Positions 8,338 to 17,809 are shown, counted from the stretch's first letter. The stretch: DNA of 64,000 nt from UBA964 sp031382085 (GCA_031382085.1 JANMYM010000015.1:98398-162397); one strand, 5' to 3'. Numbers and translations: made by a program. The notes: generated from the letters alone by a model not told the origin.

Positions 8338-8913
8338 ATGCGTGCAGCGCGCGGCTTCACGCTGATTGAAATCATGGTGGTTGTAGTCATCATGGCCGTG
8401 ATGATCGCCGGCGGCGTGCTGGCACTCGGCCTGGCCGATGGCGGTAACCGGGCCCTGACTCGCACCCGTGAACGCCTGATTGAACTTACCAATTACGCCC
8501 GCGAACGCGCCGAAGTCGAGGGTCGCGACTACGCGCTTGCGGCCGCGCCGCAGGAATGCCAGTTCCTGGCCTGGGATGTGCGCTCCCGGGAGTGGGTTCA
8601 GGCCGACGATGATTTGTTAGGTAAGCCAATGAGCTTGCCGGACGGCCTGCGTTTCAGCGCGCGGGTCGAAGACCGGCCGGTGCTGCTGAAACCCTTGCGC
8701 GACCCGGATGCGAAGGACGGGCCGCACCCAATCGCCATATTTTATGCCGGTGGCGACATGAACGAGTTTGAGTTGTTGTTGGGCGATGAGTCCCGGGCGG
8801 ACAAGCTGATCCTGCGCGCCAACAATGCGCCAAAGGATATCAGCGCCAGCCGTTCGCAATCGATTCCGCAACCGCGCATCGACGTGCTGGTCGACGGTCA
8901 ACCGGTGGACTGA
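8338..8913 (+). CDS. gspH: Type II secretion minor pseudopilin GspH
   Basis: 191-aa minor pseudopilin of the type II secretion tip. The ATG at 8338 gives MRAARG followed by the cleavage site G/FTLIEIMVVVVIMAVM and one hydrophobic helix. The soluble domain with REWVQADDDLLGKPM and FYAGGDMNEFELLLGD fits the GspH fold. A longer frame upstream overlaps gspG and is not needed. It sits 13 bp after gspG and 4 bp before gspI. Confidence 0.93.
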   Translation: MRAARGFTLIEIMVVVVIMAVMIAGGVLALGLADGGNRALTRTRERLIELTNYARERAEVEGRDYALAAAPQECQFLAWDVRSREWVQADDDLLGKPMSLPDGLRFSARVEDRPVLLKPLRDPDAKDGPHPIAIFYAGGDMNEFELLLGDESRADKLILRANNAPKDISASRSQSIPQPRIDVLVDGQPVD

Positions 8914-8917
8914 CAGC

Positions 8918-9421
8918 ATGGGACGCGCACGCGGTTTCACTTTGATCGAGGTCCTGGTCGCGCTGATCATCGTTGCGCTGGCCGCCGCAGCCTCGATGGA
9001 AGCCGTGTCCGGCGCGGCGGATACAGTAGCTGTGCTGCGCGAACGCAGCTTTGCGCAGTGGATTGCGCTGAATCGAATTACCGAACAGCGTGTCGCGGCA
9101 ACGCCAGCGTCTGATGGTGCAAGCGAAGGCGTGGTGGAGTTTGCCGGCCGGCGCTGGGAATGGCGTCAGAATATCGAACCACTGGCGTTAGCCGGCCTGC
9201 GCCGCATCGACGTCAGCGTGCGCCTGGCGCCGGAAGCGGGCGCGGCAGGCACGGTGGACAGCGCCGGCAAGAACTACCTGGTCACCGCGACCAGCGTGTT
9301 AGGTACGGCGGTTGCCGTGCCGCGCGGCGACACGCCTGACTGGGAGCCGGTCGGCGGCCCGCCCGGCCAAGGCAATCCAAATGCGCCTCTTGCGCCCACG
9401 CCACCCGCCACCGGAACCTGA
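8918..9421 (+). CDS. gspI: Type II secretion minor pseudopilin GspI
   Basis: 167-aa minor pseudopilin that with GspJ and GspK forms the pseudopilus tip. ATG at 8918 gives MGRARG/FTLIEVLVALIIVALAAA, a short leader with the Glu at +5 of the mature protein. The body contains RSFAQWIALNRITEQR and GVVEFAGRRWEWRQ, typical GspI features. The C-terminal 25 residues are Pro/Gly-rich and look disordered. Confidence 0.92.
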   Translation: MGRARGFTLIEVLVALIIVALAAAASMEAVSGAADTVAVLRERSFAQWIALNRITEQRVAATPASDGASEGVVEFAGRRWEWRQNIEPLALAGLRRIDVSVRLAPEAGAAGTVDSAGKNYLVTATSVLGTAVAVPRGDTPDWEPVGGPPGQGNPNAPLAPTPPATGT

Positions 9422-9434
9422 TGGTCCCTTGCCA

Positions 9435-10052
9435 GTGATCACTCACAAATTGCGCGGCTTCACGCTGATCGAGATCCTAGTCGCGATCTTCGTGTTCGCA
9501 ATCATGTTCGCGATCGGTTATGGCGCGGTCAGTGCAGCGGCGCAGCACAAGGCAGGCATAGCGAGCGCCGAAACCCGCCTACGCGATATACAAAACACCA
9601 TGCGCTGGCTCAGCCTGGATTTCACGCAGTTGGTGTCGCGGCCGGTACGCGACTTGCCCGGCTCCGGCGAAGAGGCCGCGCTGCGCATCGATCCACGTAA
9701 CAATGTGCTGGCGAACCTGACGCGCGGTGGCTGGCGCAACAGCGCCGGTATCGCGCGCAGCAGTCTGCAGCGAGTGCAGTACCAGTTAGATGACGGCCAG
9801 CTGGTGCGTCTGGAATGGCCGGCGTTAGATGCTGCGCAGAGTGCGATACCGCGTCGACGCGCGTTGCTGGGAAGTGTTCGCAGCGTCAAAGTGCGCGCGA
9901 TGAACATGGGGCGGCAGTGGAACGACAGCTGGCCACCCGCCGCGGTCCCGGCGAACTCGGCAAATCTGCGGCTGCGCCCGCTGGCGGTAGAGATAATCCT
10001 GGAAACCGGGGATTTTGGCACCTTGCGACGCGTCATTGAGGTGCCGGGATGA
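9435..10052 (+). CDS. gspJ: Type II secretion minor pseudopilin GspJ
   Basis: 205-aa minor pseudopilin. There is no ATG close to the leader. I use the GTG at 9435 (VITHKLRG/FTLIEILVAIFVFAIMF), with a TTG at 9429 as the alternative. The GspJ signatures MRWLSLDFTQLVSRPVRD and RVQYQLDDGQLVRLEW are visible, as is a C-terminal LETGDFGTLRRVIEVPG. It overlaps gspK by four bases. Confidence 0.92.
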   Translation: MITHKLRGFTLIEILVAIFVFAIMFAIGYGAVSAAAQHKAGIASAETRLRDIQNTMRWLSLDFTQLVSRPVRDLPGSGEEAALRIDPRNNVLANLTRGGWRNSAGIARSSLQRVQYQLDDGQLVRLEWPALDAAQSAIPRRRALLGSVRSVKVRAMNMGRQWNDSWPPAAVPANSANLRLRPLAVEIILETGDFGTLRRVIEVPG

Positions 10053-10987
10053 GGCGCGAGCGCGGCGTCGCGTTGTTAGCGGCGATCGTAATATTTGCAA
10101 TCGCGGCCGCGATTGCCGTCGGCATCCAGTTTCGCAGCGCACTGGCGCTGCGCCGTGCGGCGGGGAATGCAGCACTGGATGAGGCATTTCAGGCGCAGGC
10201 CGGCGCAGAAGCAGTTGCCGCCTGGGCGTTGGCGGACGACAAGAATCAAACCGATGACTGGTCCGAGTCCTGGCACCAGCTGCAGGGTCCGATGGAACTG
10301 GTCGACGGTGTTAGCATTGCCGGCCAGATCACGGACCTCGACGGTCGCTTCAATTTGAACAGCCTGGTGGACGATCAGGGTGCAAAGGACCCGGTTGCTG
10401 TGGAAATCTTCAGGCGCCTGCTGAGGACACTCGACATCCCGGAACAAAAGGCTGACCTGGTCGTCGACTACGTCGACTCGGACCAGCAGACCGAGCCCAA
10501 TGGCGCGGAAGATAGTTTCTATACGTCGCAGCAGCCATCAAATCGGCCGCCTAACCGGCCCATGTTGCAGGTATCCGAGTTGCTGGCCATTGCGCAGATC
10601 GGCGTGGAGATTTACCTGCGCCTCGCGCCACATGTCACGGCCCTGCCACGTGACCGGCGCGAAATCAATCTATGCACCGCCAGCGGCGTGCTGTTGGATG
10701 CTCTAGTCGATCAGCGGCTATGGTCGGCAAATGCCAGTACGCTGGATGCCCAGAGAAAGTCGGGCTGCTATCCGAATGTCACCCAGTTTGAACAGCTTTT
10801 CAGCGCCAACCCCGCCGAGTACCAGAAGCTCAAGAATCGGGTCAAGGTGCAATCTAACTTCTTCGAATTGCGCAGCTTGGTTACAATCGGCACTCAACCT
10901 TTCGACCTGCAAAGCTATTTGATGCGCACCACAGGCGCTACCGGAAAGCCCGAGGTGCGGGTGTTAACACGGACCATGGCAGAATGA
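10049..10987 (+). CDS. gspK: Type II secretion tip protein GspK
   Basis: Large minor pseudopilin that caps the pseudopilus. The 312-aa protein begins MRRERG/VALLAAIVIFAIAAAIAV. The +5 Glu of other pseudopilins is absent here, as usual for GspK. The region ITDLDGRFNLNSLV and the segment ADLVVDYVDSDQQTEPNGAED match the GspK core. RPMLQVSELLAIAQIG and INLCTASGVLLDALVD follow. ATGA overlaps at both ends tie it to gspJ and gspL. Confidence 0.95.
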   Translation: MRRERGVALLAAIVIFAIAAAIAVGIQFRSALALRRAAGNAALDEAFQAQAGAEAVAAWALADDKNQTDDWSESWHQLQGPMELVDGVSIAGQITDLDGRFNLNSLVDDQGAKDPVAVEIFRRLLRTLDIPEQKADLVVDYVDSDQQTEPNGAEDSFYTSQQPSNRPPNRPMLQVSELLAIAQIGVEIYLRLAPHVTALPRDRREINLCTASGVLLDALVDQRLWSANASTLDAQRKSGCYPNVTQFEQLFSANPAEYQKLKNRVKVQSNFFELRSLVTIGTQPFDLQSYLMRTTGATGKPEVRVLTRTMAE

Positions 10988-12225
10988 ACCGTTATTTGTT
11001 AGTCAGACTGTCGCGTGACGCGGGTGGCGAGCTTGCGGCCAGCTGGTTGGGTTGCGACGCGCGCGGCGCGGTCACCGCGCCGCCGCTGGTGGGCTCGCTT
11101 GCTGAAGCTGCAGTCTTGGCGGCCAACGCCGAAGTCATTGTGCTGGTACCTTCCGACGACGTTGTCAACCTGTACGCCGATCTGCCGGCGCGCACCACAG
11201 GTCGCTGGCAGTTGGCCGTGCCTTATGCGATCGAGGAACAGCTGGCGGACAACATCGAGGACATGCATGTTGCGGTCGGGGACCGGCCGGCGGATGGCAG
11301 TCGCGTGCCCGTTAGCGTAATCGCGCGCGACCGGCTGCATCAATACCTCGCGGCGCTCGAGGCCGCCGGTATCCGCGCCGCCGCCCTGTATCCGGAATCT
11401 GCGCTGATGCCTGCCAACCCGGGGCAGATTGTTGGTTTGTTGTTAGGTGACTCGGTGCTGGTGCGCCTGCAGGACGGCACGCATTGCACCGTGCCCGCCG
11501 ATCCGCTGGGCGCCGCATTTGATATCGCCTGCGGCGGCGATCCGGCACATCGCTCGCTGTTGCTGTATGCGGCGCCGGCCGAGTGGCAGTCCCGAAGCAA
11601 CCAGGTCGACGCCTTGCGCGAGCGTTTCGTCACCGTGAAGGTGCAGTTGCTGGCGCAAGGACCCCTGCCCCTGTTTGCACAACAATTGTCGCAGCTGCGG
11701 CCCATCAATCTGCTGCAGGGCGACTATCCTTCGACCGCCAATACGGGCGCGGGCTGGCGGGAATGGCGGATCGCGGCCGTGCTGGCACTGGTTCTGTTAG
11801 GCCTGTTTGCCGGTAGTCAATGGTTGAAATGGTCGCGACTGCGAACCGCCGAGCGCCAGGTGGATGCGAGCCTTACTGAACTTGGCCGCAGCCTGTTAGC
11901 CGACGCGGCGCCCGCCGACCCTGCCCTGCTGCGCAAGGCGGTCATGAGCCGTCTCAGCGGCGCCGGCGCCGGGGATGATGTCGCGCTGGCGCTGATGACG
12001 GCGCTTGCCAATGCCCGCAGCGCAGCGCCGCAGGCGCGGATCGAATCGTTGCGGTTTCAGAACGGCGCGCTCGAAATCAAGGTCCGCGCCGACAACGCTG
12101 ACAGCCTGGAGCGCATCAACACGCAACTGCGCGCCGGCGGCTTGCAGGCCGAACTGCTAAGCGGCGCGGCCGCGGACTCCGGTTACCATGGCCAGATCCG
12201 CATCCGCCGCGGTGGTGCGTCATGA
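10984..12225 (+). CDS. gspL: Type II secretion inner-membrane protein GspL
   Basis: Bitopic platform protein that links the GspE ATPase to the pseudopilus machinery. The 413-aa product has an actin-like N-terminal cytoplasmic domain (about residues 1-250, with PARTTGRWQLAVPYAIEEQLADN), one membrane helix (AVLALVLLGLFAGSQWL, about residues 262-278) and a periplasmic ferredoxin-like domain. It overlaps gspK and gspM by four bases each. Confidence 0.93.
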   Translation: MNRYLLVRLSRDAGGELAASWLGCDARGAVTAPPLVGSLAEAAVLAANAEVIVLVPSDDVVNLYADLPARTTGRWQLAVPYAIEEQLADNIEDMHVAVGDRPADGSRVPVSVIARDRLHQYLAALEAAGIRAAALYPESALMPANPGQIVGLLLGDSVLVRLQDGTHCTVPADPLGAAFDIACGGDPAHRSLLLYAAPAEWQSRSNQVDALRERFVTVKVQLLAQGPLPLFAQQLSQLRPINLLQGDYPSTANTGAGWREWRIAAVLALVLLGLFAGSQWLKWSRLRTAERQVDASLTELGRSLLADAAPADPALLRKAVMSRLSGAGAGDDVALALMTALANARSAAPQARIESLRFQNGALEIKVRADNADSLERINTQLRAGGLQAELLSGAAADSGYHGQIRIRRGGAS

Positions 12226-12704
12226 TGGCCTGGTGGCGTAGTCGCGAACCGCGCGAGCAGATTTTCCTGGGCCTGGGGGGCGCCATTGCAGCGTTGATTT
12301 TGTTGTTTGCGCTGTTAGCTCCGTTGTATGCGCGCCTGAGCGCCGCAGAACAGCGACTGGCGCGCAAGCAGGATGACCTGCGCTGGCTGCAGGCCTCCGC
12401 GCCGCAGGTGATGGCGGCCGGTCCGGGACTGGCGGCGGGGCCCGCAACCCCGGAGAACGCGCTGGTAATTGTCGATCGGGTTGCGCGCGAATCCGGTCTC
12501 GGCAATTCCGTCAGCCAGGTGCAGCCCACAGGGTCCGGCCAGTTGCAGGCCAGTCTCAAGGATGCGGCGTTCGATAATATCGTTGCCTGGCTGGCGCGAC
12601 TGCGTCAGCAGCACGGCATCAGCATCGTCGGCCTCTCCGTTATTCCGAGCTCGACACCCGGTGTCGTGAACGCGTCCGTGCAAATGAAAGTTGCTGGCCG
12701 TTAA
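12222..12704 (+). CDS. gspM: Type II secretion inner-membrane protein GspM
   Basis: 160-aa partner of GspL. It has a cytoplasmic N-terminus MMAWWRSREPREQIFLG, a membrane helix (about residues 20-38) and a small periplasmic ferredoxin-like domain. The segment WLARLRQQHGISIVGLSVIP is characteristic of GspM. The start overlaps the gspL stop. Confidence 0.9.
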   Translation: MMAWWRSREPREQIFLGLGGAIAALILLFALLAPLYARLSAAEQRLARKQDDLRWLQASAPQVMAAGPGLAAGPATPENALVIVDRVARESGLGNSVSQVQPTGSGQLQASLKDAAFDNIVAWLARLRQQHGISIVGLSVIPSSTPGVVNASVQMKVAGR

Positions 12705-12710
12705 TATCTG

Positions 12711-13466
12711 ATGCGCTGGCGCGCGATTCTCATTCTCGGCATTTTGTTCCTGGGCGTGGTGATTGCGCGCTGGCCGGCCAGCGCGCTCGCGCGACAACTG
12801 CCCCCGCTCCTGGCCTGCCTGGAGACGCGCGGCACATTGTGGCGCGGCGCCTGCGACAACACGACGGTCGGCGGCATAGCCCTTGGCCAGCTGAGCTGGC
12901 AGTTGAAGTTCTGGCCCTTGCTAACAGGCCGGGTTGCCGCGAACCTGCAGTTGCGTGGTACGGGCGTGAGCCTGGATACCGAGCTGGTCGCGCGCCGCGA
13001 CAAGAGCCTGCAACTGCGCACGCTCCAGGGAGATGCGCAGCTGGCCACACTCGCGCCGATCCTGCGCGTCAGCGGCGTCAGGGTTCCGGATGGGTTCGGC
13101 GGCGCGGCGCGGGCCCGGGTGCAGGAACTGCGTGTGGCTGCAAACGGTCGAATTGCGCTGGTTCGCGGCACCCTGGAGGTCGACAATCTGACCCAGGCCG
13201 TTGCACCGACGGCTCTGGGCTCCTGGCTGCTCAGTTTTGACGGCGCGCTGAGCGCGGAAAACGATCCGATCGGTAGTCTGGTCGATCGCGGCGGACCGTT
13301 TGATTTCCGCGGCACGTTGCGCCTGACATCGGCGCCCGGCTATGTATTGCAGGGCGCGCTCGCGCCACGCGCCGGCGTGCCGCCGGACGTGGTCAACGCG
13401 CTGCGTTACATGGGTGGCGCGGATGCCGCGGGCCGCAGACCATTCGGGATCGAAGGTAACTTCTAA
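12711..13466 (+). CDS. gspN: Type II secretion protein GspN
   Basis: 251-aa accessory secretion protein with an N-terminal membrane anchor (AILILGILFLGVVIARWP) and a mainly beta periplasmic domain. Features such as LETRGTLWRGACDNTTVGG and LGQLSWQLKFWPLLTGRVAANLQL match GspN. It starts six bases after gspM and closes the gsp run. gspC, gspD, gspE and gspF are not in the window. Confidence 0.88.
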   Translation: MRWRAILILGILFLGVVIARWPASALARQLPPLLACLETRGTLWRGACDNTTVGGIALGQLSWQLKFWPLLTGRVAANLQLRGTGVSLDTELVARRDKSLQLRTLQGDAQLATLAPILRVSGVRVPDGFGGAARARVQELRVAANGRIALVRGTLEVDNLTQAVAPTALGSWLLSFDGALSAENDPIGSLVDRGGPFDFRGTLRLTSAPGYVLQGALAPRAGVPPDVVNALRYMGGADAAGRRPFGIEGNF

Positions 13467-13671
13467 TCGCAACCACGTGCGCTACCTGGCGTCGCCGTGT
13501 CGCGCCCCGCCAGCGCGTAAACCACGTAGTTTTCGGGTAACAGCACCAGGCCCGGGCCGGAAGCGCCGTTAGACATTGACGAACTCGTGAAGCGTGGCGC
13601 GTTGATGGGCCGGCCCCGGTGACCAGCAGCGTAGCCGGCAGCGACTGCAGCAACAGCCGCCGGGAGATCAT
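13463..13671 (-). pseudogene. Short disrupted ORF with an export-type N-terminus
   Basis: An ATG at 13671 opens a frame starting MISRRLLLQSLPATLLVTGAG, which looks like a Tat or Sec export signal. After about 21 residues that frame becomes Arg/Cys-rich and unnatural. A second frame continues with a protein-like stretch (GLVLLPENYVVYALAG) to a stop at 13463. I read this as the remnant of a small secreted protein with a frame disruption, but there is too little left to name it. It follows the pirin gene with an ATGA-type junction. Confidence 0.3.
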
Positions 13672-14378
13672 GGTAGTTCGTTAGGCCTGAGATCGAAGAG
13701 CAGGACCTCCGCGCCACGGCCGCGCGACAGATACAACCGTTGCTCGCGTCGCAATCGTGCGCCGTCGCCGGTTTGCAGCAGCTCATCATTGACCGCGATC
13801 TCGCCTCTGGCCACATGCACGTAGCCGAATCGATCTGGCGCCAACCTCAGTTCGGCCGATTCCGCGCCGTCGAAAAGGCCCGAATACACCCGCGTGTCCT
13901 GATAAACCGAGAGCGAGCCGTCGGCGCCATCGGGCGAAATGACCAGTCGCAGCCGGCCGCGTTTCTCAGCATCGGGAAACTGCTTCTGTTGATAGCGCGG
14001 CGCCACGCCCTTCTTATCTGGCACGACCCAGATCTGCAGGAAGTGCACGAGTTCCTGTTGTGAGGCGTTGAATTCACTGTGCGTGATTCCCGTGCCGGCA
14101 CTCATCATCTGCACTTCGCCGGGATAGATCGTCGAGCCCGTGCCCATCGAATCGCGGTGCGCAAGCGCGCCCTCCAGGATGAAGGAAAAGATTTCCATGT
14201 CCCGATGCGGGTGCGTGCCAAATCCCTGGCCTGGTTCAACCCGGTCGTCGTTGATCACGAGCAGGTCCGAAAACCCCATTTGTTTTGGATCGCGATACTG
14301 GCCGAAAGAAAACGTATGGCGCGAGTGCAACCAGCCGAACTCGGCGCTGCCGCGCTCAGACGCTCTGCGAATTTCCAT
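13668..14378 (-). CDS. yhhW: Pirin-family protein (YhhW-like, quercetin dioxygenase-like bicupin)
   Basis: 236-aa cytoplasmic bicupin. The N-terminal cupin has GFGTHPHRDMEIFSFILEG, which supplies two metal-binding His, then the His and Glu of SAGTGITHSEFN. This pattern matches E. coli YhhW, which has quercetinase activity in vitro; the physiological role is not established. I choose the ATG at 14378 (MEIRRASERG) because it aligns with YhhW and has AGGAG upstream. The ATG at 14396 overlapping the addA stop is the alternative. Confidence 0.9.
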   Translation of the reverse strand: MEIRRASERGSAEFGWLHSRHTFSFGQYRDPKQMGFSDLLVINDDRVEPGQGFGTHPHRDMEIFSFILEGALAHRDSMGTGSTIYPGEVQMMSAGTGITHSEFNASQQELVHFLQIWVVPDKKGVAPRYQQKQFPDAEKRGRLRLVISPDGADGSLSVYQDTRVYSGLFDGAESAELRLAPDRFGYVHVARGEIAVNDELLQTGDGARLRREQRLYLSRGRGAEVLLFDLRPNELP

Positions 14379-14392
14379 TTCAGTCAAGCTCC

Positions 14393-17300
14393 TCATTCGT
14401 AGGTCACGATCTGCTGCATCATCGGGAAATACAGCGCCGCGCGCACTGGTGTGCCCTGCTGGGCTAACAAACGGCAGTAGCGGTCCATCTGCGGTCGATA
14501 GCGGCGCTTTTCGTTTTCCAGGAACTCGGCAATTTTGCCACCCAGGTGCTGTCCGGATTTGTAATCGATAACCCAGCGTTGGCCGTCGCGATCGACAAAG
14601 TACCGGTCTACGACAATGGCGGCCAATTCACCGTCCAGCAATCCGCTGTGCGGCTGCTCGCACTGCGCTTCGGAATGCGCTGGGTCCAGGATCCAGCGGC
14701 CGGTCTCATCCTTGAGGGTCGCGCGCAACGCGTTGCCAATGCGACTGGCCGCGTTGCCAATACGTGTCGGGGCAACGCCCAGGGCGCGCAGCTCGGCCGC
14801 CCAGAGCGGATCGTCCGGCAGGTCGATCAACAACACACCCTGCTCTCGCGCCGACACGGCGATTCGCTGCAGTGCTGCATGCAGCACGGTGCCGACATGG
14901 CGCGATTCGATGCCGGCCCAGTCAAATTCCGGTTCCTGCTCGGGACGTGGCGCACCGGCCGCACGCACCAGGGTATCAAGCACGGTTTCCGCACCCGGTA
15001 ACTGCCAATCATCGGGCAATCGCCGCAACCGCCTCGGCTCCGGTGTTAGCCCGGCCGCAGCGGGCGCCGCGATTGGGGTCGTGCCAGACGCGATTGCCGC
15101 ACGATCCAGCGGATCGCCAGCACGGAAGTTGTCGGCGAGCACCGGCCACAACAGGCGCAGCGTCGAGTTGGCGGGTGGCGACTGCAACTCGCCGGTATCG
15201 TCCGTTGACAGGCTGGCGACCCAGTGCAGCGACTGGCGTGCGCGCGTCGCCGCCACGTACATGAGCCGCAGTCTTTCCTGCTCGGTGCGCTGGCGCGACA
15301 GCTTGGCCAAAAACGCGTAGACCCCGTCGGTCTGGGCCGCGGCCGCATCGGGGCGCGCAGCTAACACCAGGCTCGCGGCACCGCGGTGCTCACCGGGAAT
15401 CTCGCGCCAGGCTAACAGTCGTCGCGTCTCAGCCGCCCAGTGCATCGCCAGTCCCGTGAGAATCACGTGATCGTACTCCAGCCCCTTGGCCTGGTGGATC
15501 GGGAGGATCTCGAGCTTCGTGTCGGGGCCCGCTTCCGCATACAGGTCCTGCGCAAGCGACGCCAGCGTTTGGCCGCCGCGCCACTCGCGGCTGGCCGCCG
15601 CCAGGGCCAGCCCATCGAGGTAATTTTCAGCATCGCGCAGCTTAGTGCCGGTACCCAGGCAGGCAGGGCCGCCGAGATTCACCCACGTGTCGGCGACCGT
15701 CGCGGCTATGCCACCAAGCGCCACGGCCGCGAGCCCAGCTAACAGATGCTTGGCCACGGACGGCAGCCGTGGACCGAAACCGGCGGGCCAGGCCTGGTGA
15801 TCCAGGCCATGTTGCAGCGCCGTCGCAATAGCGCCGTCGCCGGCAGAGCGCGCCAACTCCTCGAGCACGTCCAGCGCAGCCGCGCACCACGGCGCACGCA
15901 GCACCGCCAACCACGCAATCCGGTCCATGGGATCGAGCAATGCCTGCGCGAGCGAACTCAGATCCTGGATTGCCTGCAGGTCCGCCAGCGCGACCATCTT
16001 GACGCCGCGCACCGGCCAGCCATGCTCGCGCAACAGTTCGGTGAGTCCAGCGACGTTGCGGCGTGTTTGGGTCAGGATCGCAATGCTGCCCTGAGGCGAC
16101 GCCTGACGAATTTCCGCGACCAGGGCCAGAATCCGTTGTGCTTCCAACTCGCGTGCGCTCTGGCCGGCGTCCCTGGCTAACAAATGAAAGCGTACTACGC
16201 CGGGTGCACCGTCGGTGCGTGCTGCAACTGCGTCTGTGTAGGCCGCCTGTCCGGCCTGCGGGTCATCGCGCTGCGGCATCAACGGCGCAAAGCTGCGGTT
16301 GACAAACTCGACGATGGCGGCCTGACTGCGAAAATTGCGGCGCAGCTCCAAGAATTTCAATTGCAGATATTCGCTCAGGCCGTCATGCCGGGCGCGCAGG
16401 AACAGCGCAACCTCGGCATCGCGAAAGCCGTAGATCGACTGCATCGGATCGCCGACCAGAAAAACGCTGCGGCCGTCACCCGTCGTCCATCCATGTGTCA
16501 ACTTTTGCAGCAACTCAAATTGATCGATCGACGTGTCCTGGTATTCATCCACCAGGATGTGCTGCAGCGACTCTCCTAGGCGCAGCGCAAACTCCGTGGG
16601 TTCGAAATCGTCGACCAATGCCTGGCGCGCGCGACCACTTACCGTAATCAGATCGCGCAAGCCCTGGGCAGTCATCAATTCTTCCAGAGCCGCTGCCGCC
16701 AGCGGCAGTAACGCGCGCAGTGCCAGCAGCGCGCTGCGGCTGTCAGCCGCGAGCTCCGCGTGCGGGAGCTCCTTCAGGTTCACCAGCAATTCGCGTGCGC
16801 CTGGCAGGAGTTTCAGCTGATCCGCCAGCTCCCTGACCAATCCCTTGTGCCGGCCCGTAACCAACGGCAGGCCCTTGAAGGCGCGAAACGCGCTGCGCAA
16901 TTCGTTTTCCCCCGTCAGAAAGTAGCGGCCTAACAACCGCCACATCGGCAACAGCTCCGCCAGCGGCTGCAGCGGGCGCGGGGCGCACCACATGCTCCAG
17001 TCAGGATCCTGGTCACCGAGCGCGCTGCGTTCGCGGGCCGTGTCATGCAGCACACGCGCGGCGCGTTCCAGAAAATCCGCACCCAGGGCCTGCTGCGCCT
17101 GCCGCTGGGTCGCAACCGAAAGATGCTGCAGGCAGCTTGCGACTGCCGCACATTGCTCGCCGAATGACGCGATAGTCACGTGCTGCCACCAACGGTGCCG
17201 CTGTGTCAGCATTTCGGCCAATTCTTCCTCCAGGGAATTCCAGCGATTGTCCACCAGGCGCAACAATCGGGCGAGCTGATCGCGCAGCTCGGAGTCCTGG

Positions 17301-17809
17301 GCGGCATGCTCCATCGCGCGGCGAGCGGCATCCCGGTACAAGCCCACTGGTCGTTCGACTATGTCGCCATCGCCGCTGCCAGCACTCGCCGGCAACTGCG
17401 CGGCAATCCAGTGATTGAGCGATTCGATGGTCTGGATGCGCAATTGCGCCGGATTCTGCATGAGATCCCAGCCCTGCTGCCTGGCGTGGCGCAGGGTCTC
17501 GCCCGCGAGTGCGATCGTGCGACGCAAACTGTCGTTGGCAGCGTGCGGCACGGGCTGTGCACCGCTCGCGCAAGCGAGCGCACCCAGCACCCGTTCACGC
17601 ATTTCAGCGGCGGCCTTGCGCGTAAAGGTAATTGCCAGGACCTGCTCGGGTTTGCCGACTTTTGTCAGCATAACGAGCAGCCGCTGCACCAGCACCGTGG
17701 TCTTGCCACTGCCTGCCGGGGCGCGCAGCAGGATCGAGTCGCCAGACTCGACCGCTTCGCGGCGAACGTCACTGTCATCCAGCATCGACACCGTTAGCTC
17801 CGTTGTCAT
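14393..17809 (-). CDS. addA: AddA/RecB-like helicase-nuclease (UvrD superfamily, double-strand break repair)
   Basis: Large SF1 helicase with C-terminal nuclease that processes double-strand ends together with the AddB-like partner. The 1138-aa protein shows Walker A APAGSGKTTVL near residue 30, motif Ia ITFTRKAAAEMRERV, motif II ILVDEYQDTS, motif III LVGDPMQSIYGFRD, helicase motif VI-like MYVAATRARQSLHWV and the PD-(D/E)XK nuclease core with GTVLHAALQRI and WVIDYKSG. Start at 17809 (MTTELTVSML) or 17785 (MLDDSD, with GGAG twelve bases upstream). It overlaps the end of addB by about 35 bp, pointing to coupled expression. Confidence 0.93.
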   Translation of the reverse strand: MTTELTVSMLDDSDVRREAVESGDSILLRAPAGSGKTTVLVQRLLVMLTKVGKPEQVLAITFTRKAAAEMRERVLGALACASGAQPVPHAANDSLRRTIALAGETLRHARQQGWDLMQNPAQLRIQTIESLNHWIAAQLPASAGSGDGDIVERPVGLYRDAARRAMEHAAQDSELRDQLARLLRLVDNRWNSLEEELAEMLTQRHRWWQHVTIASFGEQCAAVASCLQHLSVATQRQAQQALGADFLERAARVLHDTARERSALGDQDPDWSMWCAPRPLQPLAELLPMWRLLGRYFLTGENELRSAFRAFKGLPLVTGRHKGLVRELADQLKLLPGARELLVNLKELPHAELAADSRSALLALRALLPLAAAALEELMTAQGLRDLITVSGRARQALVDDFEPTEFALRLGESLQHILVDEYQDTSIDQFELLQKLTHGWTTGDGRSVFLVGDPMQSIYGFRDAEVALFLRARHDGLSEYLQLKFLELRRNFRSQAAIVEFVNRSFAPLMPQRDDPQAGQAAYTDAVAARTDGAPGVVRFHLLARDAGQSARELEAQRILALVAEIRQASPQGSIAILTQTRRNVAGLTELLREHGWPVRGVKMVALADLQAIQDLSSLAQALLDPMDRIAWLAVLRAPWCAAALDVLEELARSAGDGAIATALQHGLDHQAWPAGFGPRLPSVAKHLLAGLAAVALGGIAATVADTWVNLGGPACLGTGTKLRDAENYLDGLALAAASREWRGGQTLASLAQDLYAEAGPDTKLEILPIHQAKGLEYDHVILTGLAMHWAAETRRLLAWREIPGEHRGAASLVLAARPDAAAAQTDGVYAFLAKLSRQRTEQERLRLMYVAATRARQSLHWVASLSTDDTGELQSPPANSTLRLLWPVLADNFRAGDPLDRAAIASGTTPIAAPAAAGLTPEPRRLRRLPDDWQLPGAETVLDTLVRAAGAPRPEQEPEFDWAGIESRHVGTVLHAALQRIAVSAREQGVLLIDLPDDPLWAAELRALGVAPTRIGNAASRIGNALRATLKDETGRWILDPAHSEAQCEQPHSGLLDGELAAIVVDRYFVDRDGQRWVIDYKSGQHLGGKIAEFLENEKRRYRPQMDRYCRLLAQQGTPVRAALYFPMMQQIVTYE

